DNA from: Curvibacter sp. AEP1-3
Lineage (GTDB): Bacteria; Pseudomonadota; Gammaproteobacteria; Burkholderiales; Burkholderiaceae_C
Direction: 5' to 3'
Assembly: GCF_002163715.1 (NCBI RefSeq)
Contig: NZ_CP015698.1
Location: 3,591,845-3,655,844 of the forward strand
DNA length: 64,000 nt
In this document: positions 1 through 8,949 of the stretch, piece after piece
Layout of the letters: every line of letters begins with the position of its first letter
Numbering within the stretch: position 1 is the first letter of the stretch
Program-made: the position numbers and the translations under genes
The notes under the pieces: model-generated
Databases searched by the model: none
The model's input: only the letters and a program-made list of their open reading frames with translations
Told to the model about the DNA's origin: nothing

Positions 1-432
1 GGCAACGTGTTCATGCGCTATGCGTTCAACTCCGGCTTGACCGTGTCCGAAGAGCTGTCGCGTTGGCTGTTTGTGTGGGTGACTTTCCTGGGCGCAGTGA
101 TCGCATTGCGCGATAACGCCCACCTTGGCACCGACATGTTGGTGAGCAAGTTCGGCCCGACCGGCAAGCGCATCTTCATGGGCATTTCGCTCTTGTTGAT
201 GATCTATTGCCTGTGGCTCATCTTCAAAGGCACCTACGACCAATTTCTGGTGAACAAGGACTCTGAGAGCCCGGTGATGGAAGTGTCCATGGGCTGGTTC
301 TATGCGGGCGGCATGGTGTTTTCGGCCTTGAGCTTCCCGATCCTGGCGCTGGAGCTTTTCCGCCTCGTGACCGGCCAGATTGCCGACAAGGACCTGATGC
401 TGATTCAGGAATCTGAAGAAGCCCCTCACTAA
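1..432 (+). CDS. dctQ: TRAP transporter small permease DctQ (5' end missing)
   Basis: Small membrane subunit of a tripartite ATP-independent periplasmic (TRAP) transporter; it pairs with the large permease DctM. The reading frame is open from base 1 and already shows the conserved NVFMRY and SEELSRWLFVW stretches, so the true start and first membrane helix lie upstream of the window. About three hydrophobic segments remain, with the family-typical R-N-A-H-L loop after the second. It ends 18 bases before dctM, as in a dctQM operon. The substrate cannot be read from this subunit. Confidence 0.9.
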   Translation, partial: GNVFMRYAFNSGLTVSEELSRWLFVWVTFLGAVIALRDNAHLGTDMLVSKFGPTGKRIFMGISLLLMIYCLWLIFKGTYDQFLVNKDSESPVMEVSMGWFYAGGMVFSALSFPILALELFRLVTGQIADKDLMLIQESEEAPH

Positions 433-450
433 GCCCCGGAGCCCCTTGAC

Positions 451-1728
451 ATGACGATCATTATTTTTCTGGGTTCCCTGATGGCGGCTATGGCTGTCGG
501 CGTGCCTATCGCTTTTTCCCTGCTCTTGTGCGGTGCCGCCTTGATGTGGCACCTCAACATGTTCGATGCGCAAATCCTTGCGCAGAACCTGCTCGAAGGC
601 TCCAACAGCTTCCCGCTGCTGGCGGTGCCCTTCTTCATGCTGGCCGGTGAAATCATGAACGCAGGCGGCTTGTCCCGCCGCATCGTGAACTTTGCCATGG
701 CCCTGGTAGGCCACGTCAAAGGAGGCCTGGGGTACGTGACCATTGTGGCGGCCGTGATCATGGCCTCGCTCTCCGGCTCCGCCGTGGCAGATGCCGCAGC
801 GCTCACCGCCTTGTTGCTGCCCATGATGGTGGCGGCCGGGCATGACAAAGGCCGCTCTGCAGGCCTGATTGCGTCGGCGGGCATCATTGCACCGGTCATC
901 CCGCCGAGCATCGGCTTTGTGATCTTCGGTGTGGCAGCCAATGTCTCCATTTCCAAGCTGTTCATGGCGGGCATTTTTCCCGGCCTGATGTTGGCTCTGT
1001 CTTTGGTAGGAACATGGTGGTGGCTGGCTCGCAAAGAGCACATCACCCCTCCGCCCCGCAAAAACCTGGCCGAAGTTCTGGAAGCCATGCGTCTGGCAAC
1101 CTGGGCATTGGTGCTGCCGTTCATCATCGTGTTCGGCCTGAAGTTCGGAGTCTTCACCCCCACGGAAGCGGCGGTAGTGGCGGCGGTGTACTCGCTGTTT
1201 GTGTCCACCGTGATTTATCGTGAGTTGAACTTCAAGAAGCTGGTGCCCTTGTTCGTCACTGCCGCCAAAACCAGTGCGGTGGTGATGTTCCTCGTCGCAG
1301 CTGCCATGGTGTCTGCCTGGTTGATCACCGTGGCCAACCTGCCCGCTCAAGTGGTGGCCTTGCTGGAACCCCTGCTGGACAGCCCCAAGCTGCTGATGTT
1401 TGCCATCATGGTGCTGGTGATCGTGGTGGGTACGGCGCTGGACATGACCCCGACCATTCTGTTGCTGACCCCCGTGCTGATGCCGGTGGTCAAAGCGGCA
1501 GGCATCGACCCGGTTTACTTCGGCGTGCTGTTCATCATCAACAACGCCATCGGCCTGATCACGCCGCCGGTGGGCACCGTGCTGAATGCGGTGGCCGGTG
1601 TGGGCAAGGTCAGCATGGACGAGGTAACCAAAGGCGTGGTGCCTTTCATGATTGCCCAGTTCGCCATCATGTTTTTGATGGTGCTGTTCCCGCAGCTGGT
1701 GATGGTGCCGGCCCGCTGGTTCTATTGA
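451..1728 (+). CDS. dctM: TRAP transporter large permease DctM
   Basis: Membrane transport subunit of a TRAP system driven by an ion gradient. The 425 residues match the usual family length and form about a dozen hydrophobic helices. Family landmarks are visible: the PVIPPSIGFVIFG stretch near residue 150, the MTPTILLLTPVLMP segment near 330 and the AIGLITPPVGTVL motif near 365. The gene follows dctQ directly. A 9-bp hairpin separates it from the binding-protein gene dctP downstream. The order Q-M-P is one of the common arrangements. Confidence 0.93.
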   Translation: MTIIIFLGSLMAAMAVGVPIAFSLLLCGAALMWHLNMFDAQILAQNLLEGSNSFPLLAVPFFMLAGEIMNAGGLSRRIVNFAMALVGHVKGGLGYVTIVAAVIMASLSGSAVADAAALTALLLPMMVAAGHDKGRSAGLIASAGIIAPVIPPSIGFVIFGVAANVSISKLFMAGIFPGLMLALSLVGTWWWLARKEHITPPPRKNLAEVLEAMRLATWALVLPFIIVFGLKFGVFTPTEAAVVAAVYSLFVSTVIYRELNFKKLVPLFVTAAKTSAVVMFLVAAAMVSAWLITVANLPAQVVALLEPLLDSPKLLMFAIMVLVIVVGTALDMTPTILLLTPVLMPVVKAAGIDPVYFGVLFIINNAIGLITPPVGTVLNAVAGVGKVSMDEVTKGVVPFMIAQFAIMFLMVLFPQLVMVPARWFY

Positions 1729-1741
1729 CCCCATTCCAAGC

Positions 1742-1769
1742 CTGTGCGTGATGGGTACGCCACGCACAG
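1742..1769 (+). promoter_or_regulatory. Perfect 9-bp hairpin between dctM and dctP
   Basis: CTGTGCGTG at 1742-1750 is followed after ten bases by its exact reverse complement CACGCACAG at 1761-1769. No clear T-run follows. Such structures between permease and binding-protein genes can set different mRNA levels for the two parts; that role is inferred. Confidence 0.6.
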
Positions 1770-1827
1770 AATTCTTATTCACCGCGTACGCCTGTTTTCA
1801 CCCAACTAACTGTCCAGGAGACAACTC

Positions 1828-2832
1828 ATGAAGCGACTGTTTATCAAATCCGTCTTGGCAACCGTGGCATTGGCCGCGTGTGGGCTGGCATCTGCCCAGG
1901 ACATCAAGGAACGCACGATCAAGTTCGGCTTGAACAGCCCTGAAGGTCACCCCGCTGTGGCCGGCATGCGCAAGTTCGCATCTGCCGTGGAAGCCAAATC
2001 CGGCGGCAAGATGAAGGTGCAGTTGTTCCTGAACGGCGCGCTCGGCAGCGACCAGGCGACCCTGTCCGCATTGAAGGGCGGCACCGTGGAAATGGCCGTG
2101 ATGAACTCCGGCATTCTGGCCAGCGAAGTGAAAGCCCTCGAAGTGTTCGACTTCCCATTCATGTTTGCCAATGAAAAAGAAGCGGATGCCATCGTGGACG
2201 GCCCCATCGGCCAGAAGATGCACGCCGCTTTGGCCGACAAGGGCATCATCGGTTTGTCGTACTGGGAACTGGGCTTCCGCAACATCACGACCGGCAAAAA
2301 GCAGATCACCAAGGTGGACGACATTGCCGGCCTGAAGCTGCGCGTGATTCCCAACGCGATCAACGTGGACTGGGTGAAAGCACTGGGCGCGAACCCCACA
2401 CCCCTGCCGTTCCCTGAGGTGTACGCCGCATTGGAGCAGGGCGCGATTGACGGCCAAGAGAACCCGATTGCCGTGATTGCGGCCAACAAGTTCTGGGAAG
2501 TGCAGAAGAACGTGGCCCTGACCAACCACCAGTACAACCCCCAGTCTGTGATCTTCAGCAAGAAGGTGTGGGACACCATGTCTCCCGCTGAAAAGAAAAT
2601 CATTGACGACTCCGCAGATGAAGCCGTGAAGGCCCAGCGCGAGGCCAACCGTGCTGCCTTGAACAACAACCTCGAGTTGCTCAAGAAGAACGGCATGACG
2701 ATTACGACCCTGCCCGCGGCCGAAATCGCCAAACTGCGTGAGAAGATGAAGCCCGTGATTGACAAGCACAGCGCTGCCCTGGGCACCGTGGTGGCTGAAG
2801 TGCAGGCCGAGTTGGCCAAGATGCGCAAGTAA
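1828..2832 (+). CDS. dctP: TRAP transporter substrate-binding protein DctP
   Basis: Periplasmic solute receptor that hands substrate to DctQM. The 334-residue protein has a clear signal peptide (positively charged start, hydrophobic core, cleavage near A-S-A-Q at about residue 24). The mature part shows the DctP fold signatures: KFGLNSPEGHP near the start, GLKLRVIPN with the arginine that normally grips a substrate carboxylate, and GAIDGQENP near residue 210. An AGGAG ribosome-binding site precedes the ATG. The downstream dehydroquinase and shikimate dehydrogenase-like genes suggest a hydroaromatic acid such as quinate or shikimate as ligand (inference). Confidence 0.92.
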   Translation: MKRLFIKSVLATVALAACGLASAQDIKERTIKFGLNSPEGHPAVAGMRKFASAVEAKSGGKMKVQLFLNGALGSDQATLSALKGGTVEMAVMNSGILASEVKALEVFDFPFMFANEKEADAIVDGPIGQKMHAALADKGIIGLSYWELGFRNITTGKKQITKVDDIAGLKLRVIPNAINVDWVKALGANPTPLPFPEVYAALEQGAIDGQENPIAVIAANKFWEVQKNVALTNHQYNPQSVIFSKKVWDTMSPAEKKIIDDSADEAVKAQREANRAALNNNLELLKKNGMTITTLPAAEIAKLREKMKPVIDKHSAALGTVVAEVQAELAKMRK

Positions 2833-2841
2833 TCACACCGT

Positions 2842-2869
2842 GTGGAGCGGCCCGCGAGGGACGCTCCAC
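2842..2869 (+). promoter_or_regulatory. Hairpin between dctP and the dehydroquinase gene
   Basis: GTGGAGCG at 2842-2849 pairs with CGCTCCAC at 2862-2869 across a 12-base loop. It sits between the dctP stop and the AGAGG ribosome-binding site of the next gene. There is no T-run, so it is more likely an mRNA-processing or stabilising stem than a full terminator. Confidence 0.55.
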
Positions 2870-2898
2870 GATTGATTCCATCTTCTCTAGAGGTTTGT

Positions 2899-3345
2899 AT
2901 GAAAGTCCTGATGCTCCACGGCATTAACCACAACATGTTCGGCAAGCGCGATCCGGTGCAGTACGGCACCATCACGCTCGATGAAATCAACGCCGACCTG
3001 GCGGCCTTGGGCCGTGAATTGGGTGTGGACGTGGAGACCTTTCAAACCAACCATGAAGGCGCCATGTGCGAACGCATTCACCAGGGCTATACCGATGGTG
3101 TGGACGCGGTCCTCATCAACGCCGGTGCCTGGACGCATTACAGCTACGGCATCCGCGACGCGCTGGCCATCCTGACCTGCCCTATCGTGGAGTTGCACAT
3201 GTCCAATATTCATGCCCGTGAGGAATTCCGCCATAAGTCAGTGTTCGCGGAAATCGTCAAGGGCCAGATCGCAGGCTTCGGCGTGGACAGCTATCTGCTG
3301 GCCCTGCGCGCCGGGGTATCTGCGGCGAAAGCTGCGAAAAAATGA
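2899..3345 (+). CDS. aroQ: Type II 3-dehydroquinate dehydratase
   Basis: Interconverts 3-dehydroquinate and 3-dehydroshikimate. The 148 residues fit the small type II family. Active-site residues are in place: R17 and Y22 on the lid loop (GKRDPVQYG), N74 and H80 (NAGAWTH), catalytic H100 (ELHMSN) and R111 in HAREEFRH. The start was set at 2899 because AGAGG lies 5 bases upstream and the family begins here; an upstream in-frame start would add 19 unrelated residues. It overlaps the next gene by 4 bases. Its place behind a TRAP transporter points to a catabolic rather than biosynthetic role. Confidence 0.9.
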   Translation: MKVLMLHGINHNMFGKRDPVQYGTITLDEINADLAALGRELGVDVETFQTNHEGAMCERIHQGYTDGVDAVLINAGAWTHYSYGIRDALAILTCPIVELHMSNIHAREEFRHKSVFAEIVKGQIAGFGVDSYLLALRAGVSAAKAAKK

Positions 3346-4181
3346 TCATCAACGGCAATACAGAGCTCATTGTTCATCTCGGTTACCCGACCCACGCCTT
3401 CAAGGCGCCCATGATCTACAACCCCTGGTTTGAAAAAGCCGGGGTCAATGCCGTGGTGGTCCCCATGGGCTCCAAGCCCGAAGACTTCCCCGGCTTTTTG
3501 CGCAGCGTGTTCCAGCTCTCCAACATCCGGGGCGCTTTGATCACCATGCCGCACAAGGTGGTGACGACCACGTTGGTGGATGAACTGTCCCCCACGGCGC
3601 AGATTGCAGGAGCCTGTAACGCCGTGCGCCTGGGGCCCCAAGGCCAGTTGCAAGGCGACATGTTCGATGGCGCCGGCTTCGTGCGCGGGGTGCTGCGTAA
3701 AGGCTTGGTTCTTAAGGGCGCTCGTGCCTTGGTCGTGGGAAGCGGTGGCGTGGGCTGTGCGATTGCCGCATCGCTGGCAGCCGAGGGCTTGTCGGCGTTG
3801 GCGCTGTTCGATGTGAATGCAGAGGCCGCTGAGGGGCTGGCAGCACGTTTGCGCCAGCACTACCCGCAGATTGACGTCAGCACCGGGTCGACCGACCCGG
3901 CAGGTTTTGACCTGGTCGTGAACGCCACGCCTCTGGGCATGAACGAGGGCGACCCTATGCCCCTGGATGTGTCACGCCTGTCGGCCAGCACCTTTGTGGG
4001 TGAAGTGGTCATGAAATCCGAAACCACGGCGTTTCTCGCTGAAGCCATTCTGCGCGGATGCAGAGTGCAGGTAGGCTCGGACATGCTGTTTGAGCAGATT
4101 CCGGCGTATCTCGAATTCTTCGGCCTGCCCAGCACCAGCGCCGATGAGCTGCGTTCGCTGGCAACCTTGCAATACCAATAG
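3342..4181 (+). CDS. Shikimate dehydrogenase-like protein (divergent AroE family)
   Basis: NAD(P)-dependent oxidoreductase of the AroE/YdiB family, 279 residues. The catalytic lysine K72 (TMPHK), N93 (GACN) and D109 are present, as is a Rossmann loop GSGGVG at 133-138. The N-terminal HSKSP motif, whose two serines bind the shikimate carboxylate in AroE, reads A-F-K-A-P (residues 19-23), so both serines are lost. Substrate preference is therefore probably altered (quinate, an aminoshikimate-like compound or another hydroaromatic acid). It is coupled to the dehydroquinase by an ATGA overlap and ends at a terminator. Confidence 0.82.
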   Translation: MIINGNTELIVHLGYPTHAFKAPMIYNPWFEKAGVNAVVVPMGSKPEDFPGFLRSVFQLSNIRGALITMPHKVVTTTLVDELSPTAQIAGACNAVRLGPQGQLQGDMFDGAGFVRGVLRKGLVLKGARALVVGSGGVGCAIAASLAAEGLSALALFDVNAEAAEGLAARLRQHYPQIDVSTGSTDPAGFDLVVNATPLGMNEGDPMPLDVSRLSASTFVGEVVMKSETTAFLAEAILRGCRVQVGSDMLFEQIPAYLEFFGLPSTSADELRSLATLQYQ

Positions 4182-4202
4182 GCCTGCAAGCGGGCCTTTT
4201 TT
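4180..4202 (+). terminator. Rho-independent terminator after the TRAP/aroQ operon
   Basis: A 7-bp stem (AGGCCTG paired with CGGGCCT, one G-T wobble) with a CAAG loop is followed at once by six T residues. It overlaps the stop codon of the preceding gene and faces the convergent glycosyltransferase gene. Confidence 0.85.
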
Positions 4203-4209
4203 CAGGTGT

Positions 4210-5994
4210 TTATCGGGCGGCTGTGAGCAGCCACTCGCGGCGGAACAGCCAGTCCTGTACCTGCCAGAGGTTGTCCAGCGTGACTTCGCCGTCCTTGTGC
4301 CGGCTCTTCACGTGCCAGCGCTGCGCCAGCAGGGTGCACTGGGGTAGGCAAGACGGAGGCTCGTTCAAGTCTTCCTGCAGCCAGATCACGGCATCAAATT
4401 CATTCAGCAAGCGTGCCAAGCGTTCCTTGGGCGGCATTTCGGGATAGAGCGCGCCGGTGTTGCGGCCTTCAGCGTCATAGGGCGTGATGCGGGCGCCATG
4501 CAACTGGAAGTGATAGCGCTCGTACTGCCCGGTAAAGCCGTTGGGCACAGCGACCCGCTGGCCTTTCATTTGGGCTTCCATTGCAGGGCTGTAGCCTGCC
4601 TCGTCCTTGGAAATGGGCTGGACCATGAGCGTGAAGCAGCCATACACCGCAAGTACCGCTACAAGGCTGGCGTTGGCAGCCCATGATTTTCGATAAAAAC
4701 CGACTATGGCGCCCGCGATACCTGCGCTGGCAGCTATCAAAGTAATAGCGACTTCCGTGGTCGAGGCCATCCCCAACGTGCCCATGACCCAGCTGATACG
4801 CCCCAGCATCACCAGCGCCGGCAGGGTGATCAGCAGCGTCAGCCAGAACCAGACGCGCGGTAGCCGGTCCCACACCAGTGCCATGGCAATAGCCACCGCA
4901 GGCATGGCCGGAATCACATAGCGCTCCGAGCGCTGGTTGGGGATGGTGAACACCACCAGCCACACCACCACCCAGGCCAGAAGCACCCACAACGCGGGGC
5001 TCAGTCGCTTCGGCTGGAGCAGCGTGCCGGTGTGGCGCAAGGCCAGCAGGCAAAAGCCCAACACCGGCAGAGCCAGCAGGCCGCCGTTGGCCGGGTAAGC
5101 CAGCAACTGGGTCCACATGGGGTAAGGGCCGGAGAGGGCAGCTTGCCAGTAGCCCATGCTGCTGGACATCTTGCCCGCGTTCTCGGCCACGACAAACTCC
5201 TGCCAGACGCTTGCCGGGTCCGGGTCCAGCACAAACCACAAGGCAAAGATTCCAACGCCAATCAGCGTGCTCCAGCCCGTGCCTATGGTCGTGCGAATGG
5301 CCGGGCGCCAGCTCCAGGGCGTGCTCAGCAGCACCGCGCACCACAAGGCGGCAGCGGCCGGTGCCACCAGCGCAAAAGACTTGTAGGCTGCGCCCAAGCC
5401 CATCGCGATGCCGAACAAGGTGTAGGCGAGCGGGCCGGGCGTGGCGTCTGCCGGGTGCCCCATGCCCGTGGTGCTTTCACGCAAGCGCAGCCAAAGCACC
5501 CACCACATGGGCAAGGCCAGCCAGAAGGTTTCGGGTGCGGAGGTGAGGTACACCCGCCCGTAGCGGAAGGTGCAGAAAAACAGCAGATACAAGGCAGCCG
5601 CCACGCAGGCAGTGCGCAGGCGCTTGGATGCCTCGCTCATGCGATAGGCAAAAAACGCCAGCAAGGCAGTGGTGGCGAACGTGTAAATGATGCTGGGCAA
5701 GCGCAGTGCGAACAGACTCCAGGTCTGGCCCCAGCCACCTGCCACCATGGCCTGCCAGATCAGCAAGGGCGGTTTGGTATTGCGGGTGCCCACCAGTTCG
5801 GACTGCAGTGGCAGCCAGTGGCCGCTCTCGGCAGTCATGCGCGCGATGTGGATATACACCATCTCGTCGCCGTTGGTGGGCGCGTAACCACCACCCAGAC
5901 CGAACAGGTACAGCGCAGCTGCTACAAAAACAAGAGCTAGCCACGCACGTTCGGTGAGCGCTAGAGGCCCGAAAGGCTTGTGGATAGGCCCCAT
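4210..5994 (-). CDS. ArnT-like glycosyltransferase (GT-C fold, GT83/PMT family)
   Basis: Integral membrane enzyme predicted to move a sugar from an undecaprenyl-phosphate carrier onto a periplasmic acceptor such as lipid A or LPS core. The 594 residues start with a short cytoplasmic tail and a membrane helix, then the first periplasmic loop with the acidic pair D43-E44 (NGDEMVY) expected for GT-C catalysis. About a dozen helices and a soluble C-terminal domain follow. It is the last gene of a minus-strand operon with GT9 and GtrA genes. Two copies of the dispersed 49-base repeat lie inside it, near residues 10-25 (antisense) and near residues 415-428. Confidence 0.85.
   Translation of the reverse strand: MGPIHKPFGPLALTERAWLALVFVAAALYLFGLGGGYAPTNGDEMVYIHIARMTAESGHWLPLQSELVGTRNTKPPLLIWQAMVAGGWGQTWSLFALRLPSIIYTFATTALLAFFAYRMSEASKRLRTACVAAALYLLFFCTFRYGRVYLTSAPETFWLALPMWWVLWLRLRESTTGMGHPADATPGPLAYTLFGIAMGLGAAYKSFALVAPAAAALWCAVLLSTPWSWRPAIRTTIGTGWSTLIGVGIFALWFVLDPDPASVWQEFVVAENAGKMSSSMGYWQAALSGPYPMWTQLLAYPANGGLLALPVLGFCLLALRHTGTLLQPKRLSPALWVLLAWVVVWLVVFTIPNQRSERYVIPAMPAVAIAMALVWDRLPRVWFWLTLLITLPALVMLGRISWVMGTLGMASTTEVAITLIAASAGIAGAIVGFYRKSWAANASLVAVLAVYGCFTLMVQPISKDEAGYSPAMEAQMKGQRVAVPNGFTGQYERYHFQLHGARITPYDAEGRNTGALYPEMPPKERLARLLNEFDAVIWLQEDLNEPPSCLPQCTLLAQRWHVKSRHKDGEVTLDNLWQVQDWLFRREWLLTAAR
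4708..4750 (-). repeat. Dispersed 49-base repeat, copy inside the ArnT-like gene
   Basis: On the minus strand it reads GCTAT, seven bases, ATAGC, then TGCCA, GCGC, eleven bases, GCGCC. It is in the same orientation as the gene and codes for an alanine- and isoleucine-rich part of a membrane helix. Confidence 0.75.
5921..5969 (+). repeat. Dispersed 49-base repeat, copy at the ArnT-like N-terminus
   Basis: Plus-strand copy, antisense to the gene. It aligns without gaps; the 3' half is perfect (GCGCTAGAGGCC) and the first stem is degraded (GCTAC / AGAGC). It encodes part of the N-terminal tail and first membrane helix. Confidence 0.7.
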
Positions 5995-6001
5995 GGTCTG
6001 C

Positions 6002-6484
6002 TCAGTCGCGCTTGCGTTTGAAGGTCCAACGGTCGTTGGCCAGAAAGTTGCTTACGCTGGCGGCCACAATGGCGATGATGTTTGCCAGGCGGTAATCCAT
6101 GCTGCCAGACAGCAATAGGGTTAGCACATATTGCATGCCGCTGCCGAATGCGGAGGCTGTGACGTACTGCCCGAACTCCATGCCCAAGAGGCGCAGGCTC
6201 ACCGGTTGCACCTCGCCCGCTTCCAGGGTCTTGACCCGGTCGGACCAGGTCCACAACCGGTTCCAAGTGAAGTTGTTCAGGGTGGCCAGTGCGATGGCCA
6301 GAGCCAGCGAGAAGTAGGGCTTGTTGTAGCCGGCTTCGATGTGGTTGAACAGGTACTCGTGCCCGAAGTGCAAGACCGCCAAGTTCACCACCGTGCCGCT
6401 GGCACCGACGATGCCGAACTTGATGTAGCGGTAGCGCTCCAGCAGCCCGAGTGCCCAGAGCACCAAACGTTGCACAGCGCTCAT
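6002..6484 (-). CDS. GtrA family membrane protein
   Basis: Small four-helix membrane protein (160 residues) of the GtrA/DPMS family, thought to flip undecaprenyl-phosphate-linked sugars across the inner membrane. Visible signatures are the opening YIKFGIVGASGTVVNLAVL stretch and the NFTWNRLWTW motif near residue 85. The start overlaps the end of the GT9 gene by 4 bases and the stop lies 7 bases before the ArnT-like start, so the three are translationally linked. Together they suggest supply (GtrA) and transfer (ArnT-like) of a lipid-linked sugar. Confidence 0.88.
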   Translation of the reverse strand: MSAVQRLVLWALGLLERYRYIKFGIVGASGTVVNLAVLHFGHEYLFNHIEAGYNKPYFSLALAIALATLNNFTWNRLWTWSDRVKTLEAGEVQPVSLRLLGMEFGQYVTASAFGSGMQYVLTLLLSGSMDYRLANIIAIVAASVSNFLANDRWTFKRKRD

Positions 6485-7728
6485 GCTGCGGCACCTGCAC
6501 TGGCAGATGCATTATTCAAAAATGCCAGTGCCTGGTCCAGCACCGGATCGGGTGCAATGCGCTTGAGGCACTGGTTGTCGCCGTCACAAAAAGTCAGGCG
6601 GTGGTTGTAGGCGGTAAGGCACGGGGAGCAGGCAATGCCGCTTTCCAGAATGATGGTGCGATGCCCCAAGGGACCATACAGCTTGCCGGTTTCCGGCCCG
6701 AAGAACACCATGGTCTGAATAGGAGTGACCGTGGCGAAGTGGCTGGGGCCGCCGTCGTTGGTGATCAGCAGGGCACTGGCGTGCATGAGCATGAGCAGCT
6801 CGCGGATGCTCTTGGTGTAGCCGGTGAGGTTCAGGCAGGCCGCGTCGCCCACTTGGGCTTGCAGGTCACGCGCCAGCACAGCGTCGTCTTTCAGGCCGAT
6901 CAGGCCGACTGCATAGCCGGCATTGCACAGCCCTTGCACCACGCGCGCATAGTGGCTGGCAGGCCAAGCCCGCTCAGGCAGGATGCCGCCGCCGGCATAA
7001 ACCAGCACGAGACGCCGTTCTCGTGTCACAGGGTGGTCGCTCTCCAGCTTGCTGCGGTAAGTTTCCAGCTCGGTATCGGTGAACTTGACGGAAAGCTCGG
7101 TGTCCACCGGTGTGTTCCGGATCGCAGCGGGGCGGTTGCGCGGCATGCTGTACGGCGCATCCAGCGCATCCACCAGTGACAAAAACTGCTTGCTGATGTG
7201 CTGGTAGGGGTTGTACGGAATGCTGTGGTTGATGAAACTGCCGCGGTACAGGCCTTCCTGCGTGTGCGGGGTGAACCCCACCCGCACCGGCGCACCGGTG
7301 CTGAAAGACAGCAGGGCGCTCACACGCGAAAACAGCTCACAGTCGATGACTGCATCCAGCCCGATACTTCGGAACTTCAGGCTGACTTTGAGAATGTCCG
7401 AAATCAGCGAGCCGCCCGAACTGTCGTCCAGCGTGTGCATGTGCTCCACGTCCGTGAGCGACAGCAGTTTGGAGACTTCCTGGTTCTTTTTGAGCTGCAG
7501 GATGTGGACGGCAGCACCGGGATACTTGCGGCGTAACTCTGCAAACATGGGGCCTGCCAGCACGATGCTACCCATCTCAGACAGCAGGATGACCAGGATG
7601 TTTTTCGGCGCAGCCGGCATACGGGCCGGTGTGCCGAATAGCCCCGTCAACCGGACCCATGCAGACACACCGCCGCAGAGTAGCTGGCCGGCCCAGCGGT
7701 CAATGAAGCGTTGTGTCTGGATGTTCAT
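6481..7728 (-). CDS. Glycosyltransferase family 9 protein (heptosyltransferase-like)
   Basis: Predicted cytosolic GT-B fold enzyme of 415 residues that adds a heptose or similar sugar to LPS core. It has the GT9 layout: an N-terminal KNILVILLSEMGSIVLAGP stretch, a central PVRVGFT segment, and the C-terminal nucleotide-sugar region with LLITNDGGPSHFA, where GT9 enzymes carry D-x-G-P-x-H. After that comes a four-cysteine patch (C-SPC and CDGDNQC) sometimes seen in this family. First gene of a three-gene envelope operon; it ends 4 bases inside gtrA. The exact sugar is unknown. Confidence 0.82.
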   Translation of the reverse strand: MNIQTQRFIDRWAGQLLCGGVSAWVRLTGLFGTPARMPAAPKNILVILLSEMGSIVLAGPMFAELRRKYPGAAVHILQLKKNQEVSKLLSLTDVEHMHTLDDSSGGSLISDILKVSLKFRSIGLDAVIDCELFSRVSALLSFSTGAPVRVGFTPHTQEGLYRGSFINHSIPYNPYQHISKQFLSLVDALDAPYSMPRNRPAAIRNTPVDTELSVKFTDTELETYRSKLESDHPVTRERRLVLVYAGGGILPERAWPASHYARVVQGLCNAGYAVGLIGLKDDAVLARDLQAQVGDAACLNLTGYTKSIRELLMLMHASALLITNDGGPSHFATVTPIQTMVFFGPETGKLYGPLGHRTIILESGIACSPCLTAYNHRLTFCDGDNQCLKRIAPDPVLDQALAFLNNASASAGAAA

Positions 7729-7737
7729 GGGCAGTGC

Positions 7738-8922
7738 TTACTTCAGGCCGGCAGCGGCACGCAGCGCAGCTGCCTTGTCAGTGCGCTCCCAGGTGAACTC
7801 GGGCTCTTCGCGGCCGAAGTGGCCGTACGCCGCGGTCTTTTCGTAGATGGGGCGCAGCAGGTCCAGCATCTGGATGATGCCCTTGGGGCGCAGGTCGAAG
7901 TGTTCGTTCACCAGGGCGGCGATCTGGTCGTCAGGGATGACGCCGGTGCCTTCGGTGTATACGGTCACGTTCATGGGCTTGGCCACGCCGATGGCGTAGG
8001 CCACTTGCACCTGGCACTGGCGCGCCAGACCGGCGGCCACCACGTTCTTGGCCACATAGCGGGCTGCATAGGCGGCAGAACGGTCCACCTTGGACGGGTC
8101 TTTGCCGGAGAATGCGCCACCGCCGTGGGGGCAGGCGCCACCGTAAGTGTCCACAATGATTTTGCGACCGGTCAGGCCGCAATCACCCTGGGGTCCGCCG
8201 ATCACAAAACGGCCGGTGGGGTTGATCAGATAGCGGGTGTTCTGCAGCCACTCTTTGGGCAACACCGGCTTGATGATTTCTTCAATGATGGCTTCGGTGA
8301 ACGAGGCCTTCATCTTGTGCTGGGTTTCGGACTGGTCAGGGCTGTGCTGGGTAGACAGCACCACGGTGTCGATGCTATGGGGCTTGCCGTCCACATAGCG
8401 CATGGTCACCTGGCTCTTGGCGTCCGGACGCAGGAAGGGCAGGCGGCCATCTTTGCGCAGTTGCGCCTGGCGCTCCACCAGACGGTGGGCGTAGTAGATG
8501 GGGGCGGGCATCAGCTCGGGCGTTTCGTCACAGGCGTAGCCGAACATCAGGCCCTGGTCGCCGGCACCGATGTTGAGGTGGTCGTCAGACGCATGGTCCA
8601 CGCCCTGGGCGATGTCGTTGGACTGCTTGTCGTAAGCGACCAGCACCGCGCAACCTTTGTAGTCGATGCCGTATTCGGTGTTGTCGTAGCCGATGCGTTT
8701 GATGGTGTCGCGAGCAACCTGGATGTAGTCCACATGCGCGTTGGTGGTGATTTCACCGGCCAGAACCACCAGACCGGTGTTGGTCAGGGTTTCGGCCGCC
8801 ACGCGGGAGCGGGGGTCTTGTTTGAAAATCGCATCGAGAATCGCGTCAGAAATCTGGTCTGCCACCTTGTCAGGGTGACCTTCAGATACGGATTCAGAGG
8901 TAAAGAGGAAATCGTTCGCCAT
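7738..8922 (-). CDS. metK: S-adenosylmethionine synthetase
   Basis: Makes S-adenosylmethionine from ATP and methionine in the cytosol. The 394 residues equal the usual length. Signatures: GHPDK near residue 16, the [12 protein letters not shown] loop near 117 and the glycine-rich phosphate loop [16 protein letters not shown] near 265. The start was placed at 8922, where GGAG lies 7 bases upstream; the eight-codon upstream extension is not family-like. A long imperfect hairpin lies in the leader. The gene diverges from the acyltransferase pair. Confidence 0.97.
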   Translation of the reverse strand: MANDFLFTSESVSEGHPDKVADQISDAILDAIFKQDPRSRVAAETLTNTGLVVLAGEITTNAHVDYIQVARDTIKRIGYDNTEYGIDYKGCAVLVAYDKQSNDIAQGVDHASDDHLNIGAGDQGLMFGYACDETPELMPAPIYYAHRLVERQAQLRKDGRLPFLRPDAKSQVTMRYVDGKPHSIDTVVLSTQHSPDQSETQHKMKASFTEAIIEEIIKPVLPKEWLQNTRYLINPTGRFVIGGPQGDCGLTGRKIIVDTYGGACPHGGGAFSGKDPSKVDRSAAYAARYVAKNVVAAGLARQCQVQVAYAIGVAKPMNVTVYTEGTGVIPDDQIAALVNEHFDLRPKGIIQMLDLLRPIYEKTAAYGHFGREEPEFTWERTDKAAALRAAAGLK

Positions 8923-8949
8923 AGTAGTTCTCCAAAAAAACATCAAGAC

